Shown: positions 1 to 5,270 of the stretch, piece by piece
Layout of the letters: each line of letters begins with the position of its first letter
How positions within the stretch are numbered: position 1 is the stretch's first letter
DNA from: Pseudomonas sp.
Lineage (GTDB): Bacteria > Pseudomonadota > Gammaproteobacteria > Pseudomonadales > Pseudomonadaceae
Reading direction: 5' to 3'
Length of the DNA stretch: 8,672 nt
Assembly (NCBI GenBank): GCA_003527165.1
Contig: DPSI01000065.1
Span: forward strand, 1 to 8,672
Position numbers and translations under genes: made by a program
Notes under the pieces: generated by a model
Told to the model about the DNA's origin: nothing
Seen by the model: the letters and a program-made list of their open reading frames with translations, nothing else
Database searches by the model: none

Positions 1-26
1 CCATCAGGCGACTGGGTGACGCCCGA

Positions 27-119
27 GGCCGAACAAGTTCGACCCTACGGGTGCCGGTTGCTTGTGCTTGGTATGACCGGCTGCGGCGGGTCGGGCCGTA
101 GGGCCGAATTTATTCGGCC
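27..119. repeat. REPIN copy 1
   Basis: The left REP spans 27-48 and ends in CTAC; the right REP spans 98-119 and begins with GTAG. The right arm of the left hairpin carries a substitution (TTCGACC instead of TTCGGCC), which breaks one stem pair, so this copy looks slightly decayed. Confidence 0.85.
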
Positions 120-143
120 ATCAGGCGACTGGGTGACGACCGA

Positions 144-237
144 GGCCGAACGTGTTCGGCCCTACGGGGCGCCGGTTGCCTGTGCTTGGTATGACGGGCT
201 GCGGCGGAATGGGCTGTAGGGCCGAATTTATTCGGCC
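144..237. repeat. REPIN copy 2
   Basis: The left REP spans 144-165 and the right REP 216-237. The centre of the left hairpin is GT instead of the usual AA while both 8-base arms stay intact, so the change lies in the loop only. Confidence 0.87.
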
Positions 238-261
238 ATCCGGCGCGTGGGTGATGATCGA

Positions 262-354
262 GGCCGAACAAGTTCGGCCTACGGGAGGCCGGTTGCCTGT
301 GCTTGATATGACCGGCTGCGGCGGGTAGGGCTGTAGGGCCGAATTTATTCGGCC
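262..354. repeat. REPIN copy 3
   Basis: The left REP spans 262-282 and the right REP 333-354. One C is missing just before the left CTAC foot (GGCCTAC instead of GGCCCTAC), so this unit is 117 rather than 118 bp. The flank reads CGCGTGGGTGATGATCG and is shared only with copy 4. Confidence 0.87.
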
Positions 355-378
355 ATCCGGCGCGTGGGTGATGATCGA

Positions 379-470
379 GGCCGAACAAGTTCGGCCCTAC
401 CGGGCGCCGATTGCCTGTGCTTGATATGACCGGCTGCGGCGGGACGGGCCGTAGGGCCGAATTATTCGGC
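379..470. repeat. REPIN copy 4
   Basis: The left REP spans 379-400 and the right REP 451-470. One T is missing from the centre of the right hairpin (GAATTATTC), and the base after the right stem is T rather than C. The spacer begins CGGGCGCCGATT, unlike the other copies. Confidence 0.86.
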
Positions 471-495
471 TATCCGGCGACTGGGTGACGACCGA

Positions 496-589
496 GGCCG
501 AACAAGTTCGGCCCTACGGGAGGCCGGTTGCCTGTGCTTGATATGTCCGGATGCGGCGGGTCGGGCTGTAGGGCCGAATTTATTCGGCC
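496..589. repeat. REPIN copy 5, adjoining the lipoprotein stop codon
   Basis: The left REP spans 496-517 and the right REP 568-589, all stems intact. This copy lies directly behind the leftward lipoprotein gene. On the minus strand the hairpin starts one base after the TGA stop, so it would be the first structure in the 3' untranslated RNA of the operon. There is no T tract after it, so it is not a canonical intrinsic terminator, but REP hairpins at this position are known to block 3' exonucleases. Confidence 0.87.
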
Positions 590-590
590 A

Positions 591-1094
591 TCAGGGCGTG
601 CGGCGATAGGGGCTGGTCAGAGCGCCAGTGAGATCCAGGGTGCCTTTTTCGACGAAGCGCTGAGTGCCGAACAGACCACCGGCCAGCTTGCCGCGCAGCA
701 CGTAAGGCACCTCATCCATGCCGATATGTTCGGCCAGACCCAGCGCCTGGCGGGCGGCCGAGAACGCGGAAATCGTCATCGGTACGCTCAGCACGGTTTC
801 GCCGAAGCGTGGCACGCTGCCGCGCGCGTCGCTGACGCCGCTGGCCAGGCGCCGACCATTGATTTCCAGGTCGAGCGCGACCCCGTTGTAATCCAGCGCC
901 ATGTCGTTGGGGTTCTGTATCCGCAGCTTGACCGCCATGCGCAGCTCCAAGCCTTCGCCGGACAATGGCTGGATACCGGCGACCTGGACGTTGAGCGGGT
1001 CGCGCTGGCTGAAGGCCGCGCAACCGGCCAGCCCCAGCACGAGCAAGAGGACCGACAGCAAAGGTGCAACGGATAGCGCTGGGCGCATAGGCAT
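591..1094 (-). CDS. LEA type 2 (LEA14-like, WHy domain) lipoprotein
   Basis: A 167-residue predicted lipoprotein. Residues 7-24 form a hydrophobic signal segment ending in the lipobox L-A-G-C, with the lipidated Cys at 25; the next residues are Ala-Ala, with no Asp at +2, so outer-membrane sorting is expected. The rest fits the LEA14/water-stress-hypersensitive (WHy) beta-sandwich: a first strand near 35-42, the hallmark Asn-Pro-Asn-Asp at 61-64 after a V-K-L-R-I-Q strand, and an E-I-N-G-R turn near 78-82. The exact function of bacterial members is unsettled; desiccation or envelope-stress protection is proposed for the family. It begins 7 bp after the slipin stop with no strong ribosome site, so translational coupling is likely; Met3 is an alternative start. 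Its TGA codon lies in the boundary sequence of the REPIN array. Confidence 0.86.
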   Translation of the reverse strand: MPMRPALSVAPLLSVLLLVLGLAGCAAFSQRDPLNVQVAGIQPLSGEGLELRMAVKLRIQNPNDMALDYNGVALDLEINGRRLASGVSDARGSVPRFGETVLSVPMTISAFSAARQALGLAEHIGMDEVPYVLRGKLAGGLFGTQRFVEKGTLDLTGALTSPYRRTP

Positions 1095-1101
1095 AGGCGT
1101 T

Positions 1102-1863
1102 CTACTCGGGTTTCTTGGTGAGGTTGCCCAAGCCTTGCAGCAGCTCCATGGGCAGCGGAAAGACGATGGTGGAGTTCTTGTCGCCAGCGATGTTGCTCAA
1201 CGTCTGCATGTAGCGCAGCTGCATCGCACCGGACTGGCGGCCGAGCATCTCGGCCGCCTGCATCAGCTTCTCCGATGCCTGCAGCTCGCCCTCAGCATGA
1301 ATGACCTTGGCGCGCCGCTCGCGTTCCGCTTCGGCCTGGCGGGCAATGGCGCGGATCATGGACTCGTCGAGGTCGACATGCTTGATCTCGACGTTGGCCA
1401 CCTTGATGCCCCAGGCGTCGGTCTGGGCATCGAGCACCTGCTGGATGTCATTGTTGAGCTGCTCGCGCTCGGCCAGCATGTCGTCCAGGTCATGCTTGCC
1501 CAGTACCGCGCGCAAGGTGGTCTGGGCCAGCTGGCTGGTTGCCGAATGGTAGTCCTCGACCTGAATGATGGCTTTCTCAGCATCCAGCACACGGTAATAG
1601 ACCACGGCGTTGACCTTCACCGAGACGTTGTCGCGGGAGATCACATCCTGGGTCGGCACGTCCAGCACCAAGGTACGCAGGTCGACCCGTACCATTTGCT
1701 GGATGCCAGGGATGACCATGATCAGCCCTGGACCTTTCACTTTCCAGAAGCGTCCCAGCTGAAACACCACACCACGTTCGTATTCTCGGAGGATGCGAAA
1801 GGTCGACGCCAGCAAGGCGATAACCAGTACCAGTACCGCGATGAAGCTCATTTCAAAACCCAT
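1102..1863 (-). CDS. Slipin / stomatin-like SPFH (band 7) membrane protein
   Basis: A 253-residue SPFH protein of the bacterial slipin group. An N-terminal hydrophobic hairpin or membrane anchor covers about residues 6-21. It is followed by the band 7 signature ([12 protein letters not shown] at 27-38, then G-P-G-L at 44-47 and the V-D-L-R segment near 60-63). An Ala/Glu/Arg-rich coiled coil covers about 172-210, and the typical slipin tail S-T-I-V-F-P-L-P covers 231-238. Length is normal for the family. Slipins oligomerise on the inner membrane and are substrates or partners of the NfeD protease encoded immediately upstream. The start at 1863 is supported by AGAGGTG seven bases upstream (inside the end of nfeD); a Met at residue 5 is the alternative. 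The gap to nfeD is only 3 bp, which indicates one operon. Confidence 0.94.
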   Translation of the reverse strand: MGFEMSFIAVLVLVIALLASTFRILREYERGVVFQLGRFWKVKGPGLIMVIPGIQQMVRVDLRTLVLDVPTQDVISRDNVSVKVNAVVYYRVLDAEKAIIQVEDYHSATSQLAQTTLRAVLGKHDLDDMLAEREQLNNDIQQVLDAQTDAWGIKVANVEIKHVDLDESMIRAIARQAEAERERRAKVIHAEGELQASEKLMQAAEMLGRQSGAMQLRYMQTLSNIAGDKNSTIVFPLPMELLQGLGNLTKKPE

Positions 1864-1866
1864 GGT

Positions 1867-3237
1867 TCACCTCTTCTCGATTGGCGGCTCGTCGGCCGCA
1901 GTGACGTCCAGTTGCAGCCCGCGCCTTGCCACGACGCGGACCTGTTGACCAGGATGCAACGGCGTCGGACTCACCACTTGCCAGTGTTCGCCCTGCAGCT
2001 GTACCCAGCCGCAGGCGGGGGTGTCTGTCTGGATGCGGATCACCGGCGCCAGACTGCCGACCAGTTCGGCGTCGCCACTGACCAGGCGTTGCCGGCGCGC
2101 CTTGAGCGCCATGCTGACGATCGCGAACACCAGCAGCGCGCTGACCACTGCCAGCGTGCCGATCAAGGCCAGTGGAATACCGTAGCCCGGTACATCGGTA
2201 TCGAACAGGATCACCGCGCCGGTGATGAAGGCGACCACGCCGCCCAGGCCGAGCACGCCGAAACTGGGAATGAACGCTTCGGCGATCATGAAACCCAGGC
2301 CCAGCAGAATCAGCGCGACACCGGCGTAGTTCACCGGCAGCAGCTGCAGCGAATACAACGCCAGCAGCAGGCAGATGCCGCCGACCACACCGCCACCACC
2401 GGTGCCCGGGTTGGAAAATTCGAATATCAGACCGTAGATGCCGATCATCATCAGGATCAGCGCCACACTGGGGTTCGTGATCACCGCCAGCAGGCGCACC
2501 CGCCAGTCCGGGTCGAAGCGATCCAGCGTGGCGTTGACGGTCTGCAGCTCTCGTTCCCCGGCGCTGGTGGCGATGCGCTTGCCGTCGAGCTGGCCAAGCA
2601 GGTCATGAAGATCGGTCGCGACGTAGTCGATCACCTTGAGTTGTAGGGCCTCCCTGGCGGACAGACTGACCGCCTCGCGCACCGCCTGCTCGGCCCATTC
2701 GGCGTTGCGCCCGCGTAGCTGCGCCAGGCCCCGGATGTAGGCGGCGGCGTCGTTGACCTGCTTGCGGCTCATGGCGTCGCCGCCGTGCTCGGCGTCCGGT
2801 GGGGCCTGGTCCGGTTGCTTATTGGATGGCGTGTCCGGCGCGCCGCCGATTTGTACCGGCGTGGCGGCGCCGAGGTTGGTGCCCGGAGTCATCGAGGCGA
2901 CATGGCTGGCGTAGAGCATGTAGGTGCCGGCGCTGGCCGCGCGCGATCCGCTGGGCGTCACGTAGGTGGCGATCGGGACCGGGCTGGCGAGCATTTCCTT
3001 GATGATTTCGCGCATGGAGCTGTCGAGCCCGCCGGGTGTGTCGAGCTCGAGTATCACCAGTTGCACCTTCTGGTCCTGCGCGCGGTGTAGCGCGCGCACC
3101 AGATAATCCGCACTGGCCGGGCCGATCACACCCTCCACGCGCAGCACGGTGATCGGCGTTGCGGCCGTTGCCAGGCCGGCGAACGCCAGCAGCAGGGTCA
3201 GCAAGCAGGCCAGGCGATGGATCGGGCGACGGTACAT
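1867..3237 (-). CDS. NfeD-family membrane-bound serine protease (long form, NfeD1b type)
   Basis: A 456-residue ClpP-class membrane protease. A signal peptide covers residues 1-25 (hydrophobic 9-22, cleavage near A-T-A-A). The ClpP-like protease domain runs from about 29 to 215 and contains L-D-T-P-G-G at 65-70. The probable catalytic dyad is Ser102 in A-A-S-A-G-T and Lys159 in S-R-K-Q-V-N-D, matching the Ser/Lys dyad known from the archaeal homologue PH1510. A Pro/Asp-rich insertion at 132-152 separates them. About five membrane helices lie between 250 and 377, and a C-terminal NfeD OB-fold covers about 385-447. The family cleaves the hydrophobic C-terminal region of its partner stomatin/slipin, which is the next gene. 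A longer frame opens at 3324, but its extra 29 residues lack signal-peptide character and the ribosome site supports 3237. Confidence 0.94.
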   Translation of the reverse strand: MYRRPIHRLACLLTLLLAFAGLATAATPITVLRVEGVIGPASADYLVRALHRAQDQKVQLVILELDTPGGLDSSMREIIKEMLASPVPIATYVTPSGSRAASAGTYMLYASHVASMTPGTNLGAATPVQIGGAPDTPSNKQPDQAPPDAEHGGDAMSRKQVNDAAAYIRGLAQLRGRNAEWAEQAVREAVSLSAREALQLKVIDYVATDLHDLLGQLDGKRIATSAGERELQTVNATLDRFDPDWRVRLLAVITNPSVALILMMIGIYGLIFEFSNPGTGGGGVVGGICLLLALYSLQLLPVNYAGVALILLGLGFMIAEAFIPSFGVLGLGGVVAFITGAVILFDTDVPGYGIPLALIGTLAVVSALLVFAIVSMALKARRQRLVSGDAELVGSLAPVIRIQTDTPACGWVQLQGEHWQVVSPTPLHPGQQVRVVARRGLQLDVTAADEPPIEKR

Positions 3238-3244
3238 CGGCAAG

Positions 3245-3251
3245 TCCCTCC
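3245..3251 (-). promoter_or_regulatory. Ribosome binding site that decides the nfeD-type start
   Basis: On the minus strand this reads GGAGGGA, seven bases before the ATG at 3237-3235. It is the best Shine-Dalgarno match in the region, and it places the start right before a standard signal peptide instead of at the upstream ATG at 3324. Confidence 0.75.
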
Positions 3252-3339
3252 AGCTACGGGATGGGCGACGTGAGTCGTAAGCATCTCTTGAGGATAGTCG
3301 AGCCGGGGCAGGCGTCCGGGCCAACGCGTCGAATCTTGA

Positions 3340-3354
3340 CGCGGATCATCCGCG
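3340..3354. promoter_or_regulatory. 15-bp palindrome, candidate operator between divergent genes
   Basis: CGCGGAT-C-ATCCGCG is a perfect 7+1+7 inverted repeat in the 222-bp gap between the leftward nfeD and the rightward hydrolase gene. It overlaps the last bases of a TTGACG hexamer (3336-3341) that resembles a sigma-70 -35 element, although no good -10 box is seen 16-18 bases downstream. Symmetry and location suggest a dimeric regulator site; no cognate regulator gene is present in the window. The rest of the gap shows no gene. Confidence 0.4.
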
Positions 3355-3459
3355 ACCGCCTGAAACACCTGAACTCTGCCACGTCATCGGCCCTCACAAC
3401 TGAGACAGAACGACAATGCGGTTGGCGCCGTCGACGGTTGCGGCCACGAGGAGACCATC

Positions 3460-4293
3460 ATGCGCGTTCACCATCTCAATTGCGGTTGCATGTGCCCGGT
3501 CGGCGGCAAGCTGTTCGACGGTTTCAGCAGCGGTCTGACCGCCAGCCTGGTGTGCCATTGCCTGTTGATCGAGACTGAGCAGCACGGACTGGTGTTGGTC
3601 GACACAGGCTTTGGCAGCGGCGACGTGCTGGAGCCGCGCAAGCGTCTCAGTCGGTTCTTCATCGCCCTCAACAACATCAAGTTCGAACGCCGATTCACGG
3701 CGCTGGAGCAGGTCCGTCAGCTCGGTTTCGACCCCGCAGACGTCCGGCATATCCTGCTGACGCACCTGGATTTCGACCACGCCGGCGGTCTGGAGGATTT
3801 CCCCGGCGCGCAGGTCCATCTGCTGCAGCGAGAGATGGATGCGGCGCGCTCGACCCATAGCTTCATCGGACACCAGCGCTATCGCCACCGGCAATGGGAT
3901 GAGGTCCGCAACTGGCAGTTCTACGAGCCGGGAGGCGATACCTGGTTCGGCTTCCAGGCGGTCAGGCAATTACGCGGGCTGCCACCGGAGATTCTGCTGA
4001 TTCCGCTGACGGGGCACACGCACGGTCATGCGGGTGTTGCGCTGCAGACCGGTGGAGGCTGGCTGCTGCACGCCGGTGACGCCTATTTCTATCGCGACGA
4101 GGTGGGCCAGACCGAGCGCCACTGCACGCCAGGGTTGCGCTTTTATCAGCGCATGATGGAGGTCGATCGCCCGGCGCGCCTGGCAAACCAGCACCGGCTC
4201 TGGACCCTATCGCTGGAACACAGGGAGGAGGTCACGCTGTTCTGCAGCCACGACGCCAGGGAGCTCGAGCGCATGCGTGTGGGGTCGCATTGA
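3460..4293 (+). CDS. MBL-fold metallo-hydrolase with HxDxDH motif
   Basis: A 277-residue soluble metallo-beta-lactamase-fold enzyme. The metal motif is T-H-L-D-F-D-H-A-G-G at 101-110: His102, Asp104, Asp106 and His107, with Asp in place of the usual second His. Later ligand candidates are the G-H-T-H-G-H loop (185-190), Asp207 in H-A-G-D-A and His264 in F-C-S-H-D. The order resembles AHL lactonases and other glyoxalase II-like hydrolases, but the substrate cannot be assigned. The N-terminus carries an unusual Cys cluster (Cys9, Cys11, then Cys32 and Cys34) and no signal peptide, so it is probably cytoplasmic. GAGGAG six bases before the ATG supports the start. It overlaps the next gene by one base. 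Confidence 0.87.
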   Translation: MRVHHLNCGCMCPVGGKLFDGFSSGLTASLVCHCLLIETEQHGLVLVDTGFGSGDVLEPRKRLSRFFIALNNIKFERRFTALEQVRQLGFDPADVRHILLTHLDFDHAGGLEDFPGAQVHLLQREMDAARSTHSFIGHQRYRHRQWDEVRNWQFYEPGGDTWFGFQAVRQLRGLPPEILLIPLTGHTHGHAGVALQTGGGWLLHAGDAYFYRDEVGQTERHCTPGLRFYQRMMEVDRPARLANQHRLWTLSLEHREEVTLFCSHDARELERMRVGSH

Positions 4294-4514
4294 TGTCGCC
4301 GCAACATGATGATCGCACCGGCGGCGCGGTGCGCACCATGATGGGCTATGTCCGCTGGATCGGCCTGGTGGCCTGCTCGCTGGCCGGGCTGGGCTACCTG
4401 CTGGTGGGGCACTTCAATATGGCGGGGCTGATGCTGGCGCTGGCAGTGCTGTCCTGGATCAACATCCGACGCAAGCGTGGCGACCGGCCCGGCTCGCCGC
4501 CGGCCGGTCGTTAG
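4293..4514 (+). CDS. Small two-helix membrane protein, function unknown
   Basis: A 73-residue protein that I do not recognise. Residues 1-15 are polar, 19-39 form a first hydrophobic helix (Y-V-R-W-I-G-L-V-A-C), 42-57 a second, and 58-73 a basic tail (R-R-K-R-G-D-R) that predicts an N-in, C-in hairpin. The ATG shares its A with the TGA stop of the preceding hydrolase (TGATG), a typical coupling arrangement. A TTG at 4290 or the Met pair at residues 16-17 could serve as the start instead. Expression with the hydrolase is probable; any physical partnership is speculation. Confidence 0.68.
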   Translation: MSPQHDDRTGGAVRTMMGYVRWIGLVACSLAGLGYLLVGHFNMAGLMLALAVLSWINIRRKRGDRPGSPPAGR

Positions 4515-4843
4515 CCTAGCCGGGCGGCCTGAGCCGCTGAACGCAAAGGCGCGCTCGCGGCTAACTTCGACCTTTTGTCTATGGAGGCCGAGCATCGCTT
4601 CTGCAATAGTTAGCAGGCTAAGCGAAGAAACCGCTCGGCAATGCGTGCCGCTCATAAGGCGATTCGTATCGGCGCAGCGAAACTGGCTCAACCATGCGCC
4701 AGTCGCGCCTCCTACCTGCGGGTGCCTGTCGGCACTCCCCTGCGGCTCAAACGGTCGCTCCCGGTTCTGACAACCGTCGCCTATCGGCGGCAGTTGCCGA
4801 GCCTTCTGGCCTCTTCTGTTGCGCTTGTGGCGACGGGCCCAAG
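4515..4843. other. Gene-free spacer rich in short inverted repeats
   Basis: No convincing gene is present here. The stretch holds a series of short inverted repeats: GCTAAC/GTTAGC (4560-4565 and 4609-4614), CGGCA/TGCCG (4636-4640 and 4646-4650), ACTGGC/GCCAGT (4682-4687 and 4698-4703), GTGCC/GGCAC (4722-4726 and 4731-4735), CGGTT/AACCG (4762-4766 and 4772-4776) and CGGCA/TGCCG (4788-4792 and 4795-4799). A 7-base pair, CTCGGCA (4634-4640) and TGCCGAG (4795-4801), could close the whole structure. It may be a dispersed repeat, an undescribed structured RNA or decayed sequence; I cannot decide from one copy. No clear terminator follows the small membrane protein gene. Confidence 0.45.
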
Positions 4844-4871
4844 GAACCCCCAAGGCATGGTCGGGTCGACA
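4844..4871 (+). promoter_or_regulatory. Possible AlgU/sigma-22-type promoter for the YqaE-type gene
   Basis: GAACCC at 4844-4849 and TCGACA at 4866-4871 are separated by exactly 16 bases. This resembles the extracytoplasmic AlgU/RpoE-like pattern GAACTT-N16/17-TCTGA, with GAAC and TC conserved. Transcription would begin near 4878, leaving a leader of about 34 bases before the ATG at 4912. PMP3/YqaE proteins are commonly induced by envelope or osmotic stress, which fits, but the -10 half is a weak match. Confidence 0.33.
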
Positions 4872-4911
4872 CAGTAAGCTTTCAGCCAGAACCAGACCTG
4901 AGGGGACCCAC

Positions 4912-5070
4912 ATGGACCTGATCCGAATAATCATCGCCATACTGCTGCCCCCGCTGGGGGTGTTTCTGCAGGTCGGTTTCGCTGGAGCCTTTTGGCTGAA
5001 CATCCTGCTGACACTGCTCGGCTACATCCCGGGCATCATCCATGCGGTCTGGGTGATCGCGCGGCGCTGA
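4912..5070 (+). CDS. yqaE: YqaE/PMP3 (UPF0057) family small membrane protein
   Basis: A 52-residue, two-helix membrane protein of the YqaE/PMP3 family. The family signature is complete: I-L-L-P-P-L-G-V-F-L-Q-V-G at 10-22, Trp28-Leu-Asn, and L-T-L-L-G-Y-I-P-G-I-I-H-A at 33-45. Helices cover about 4-20 and 28-50, and the protein ends in a short basic tail. Members in bacteria, yeast and plants are linked to membrane potential and salt or cold stress; the biochemical role is unknown. GAGGGG, seven bases before the ATG, supports the start. It stands alone: an upstream spacer with a possible AlgU-type promoter and an immediate downstream terminator make it a monocistronic unit. Confidence 0.93.
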   Translation: MDLIRIIIAILLPPLGVFLQVGFAGAFWLNILLTLLGYIPGIIHAVWVIARR

Positions 5071-5092
5071 GGTTGGCCTTTGCGGTACAACC

Positions 5093-5118
5093 AGCCCGGC
5101 CATTCAGCCGGGCTTTTT
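5093..5118 (+). terminator. Rho-independent terminator of the YqaE-type gene
   Basis: A perfect 8-bp stem AGCCCGGC / GCCGGGCT with a six-base loop CATTCA, followed directly by a T run (5114-5118). It lies 22 bases after the stop codon and isolates this gene from the downstream kinase. Confidence 0.9.
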
Positions 5119-5270
5119 GTGCTAGCGAGCGAGGCGGTGTAAAGTCCCGGGTCGAATTTGCATGCGTGGGGCTATCTCACGCGAATCACTTTAAATATGC
5201 CGGGATCGAGCACGCGCCGCGCGTTGCGGTGGGTAACTGTCATCGCGCAGGCATCCGGAAAGGAAACCAC

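Larger units (their letters stand above)
1..595. repeat. Tandem array of five 117-118 bp REPIN-bearing units
   Basis: Five head-to-tail units begin at 1, 118, 236, 353 and 470, each opening with C[CT]ATC[AC]GGCG and ending in CCGAATTTATTCGG; a sixth unit breaks off after CCATCAGG at 588-595. Each unit holds two palindromes with shared arms, GGCCGAAC-AA-GTTCGGCC and GGCCGAAT-TT-ATTCGGCC. The first is followed by CTAC and the second preceded by GTAG, so they are two REP sequences in inverted orientation with their GTAG feet inward. This is the architecture described for REPINs/BIMEs mobilised by RAYT (TnpA_REP) transposases. No RAYT gene is in this window. The first visible base coincides with a unit boundary, so the array may continue upstream. 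No coding potential is credible in this stretch. Confidence 0.93.

Noticed and set aside
16..388. Reading frames on both strands with repetitive peptides through the palindromic array
   Set aside because: They are translations of the 117-118 bp repeat units, with no ribosome site and no recognisable domain.
901..2646. Long plus-strand frame of 581 codons opposite the slipin and NfeD genes
   Set aside because: It is antisense to two clearly recognised proteins, rich in His/Gln/Asp as expected from a GC-rich mirror frame, and matches no known fold.
2643..2650. GTAGGGCC inside the NfeD gene as another REP copy
   Set aside because: No palindromic arm follows; it is a chance octamer in coding sequence.
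3404..3438. GAACGA-N17-TCGACG before the hydrolase gene as an AlgU-type promoter
   Set aside because: The match is limited to the GAAC and TC cores in GC-rich DNA, and it sits so close to the start codon that the leader would be only about 15 bases.
4560..4614. GCTAAC...GTTAGC pair considered as an integron attC site
   Set aside because: The right-hand element does not fit the GTTRRRY core, inner boxes are missing, and no integrase or cassette genes are nearby.
4146..5003. Minus-strand frame of 285 codons crossing the 4.5-4.9 kb spacer
   Set aside because: It runs antisense to both the hydrolase 3' end and the YqaE-type gene and has no domain signature. Only its spacer part might reflect a decayed or repeated element, covered as a finding.
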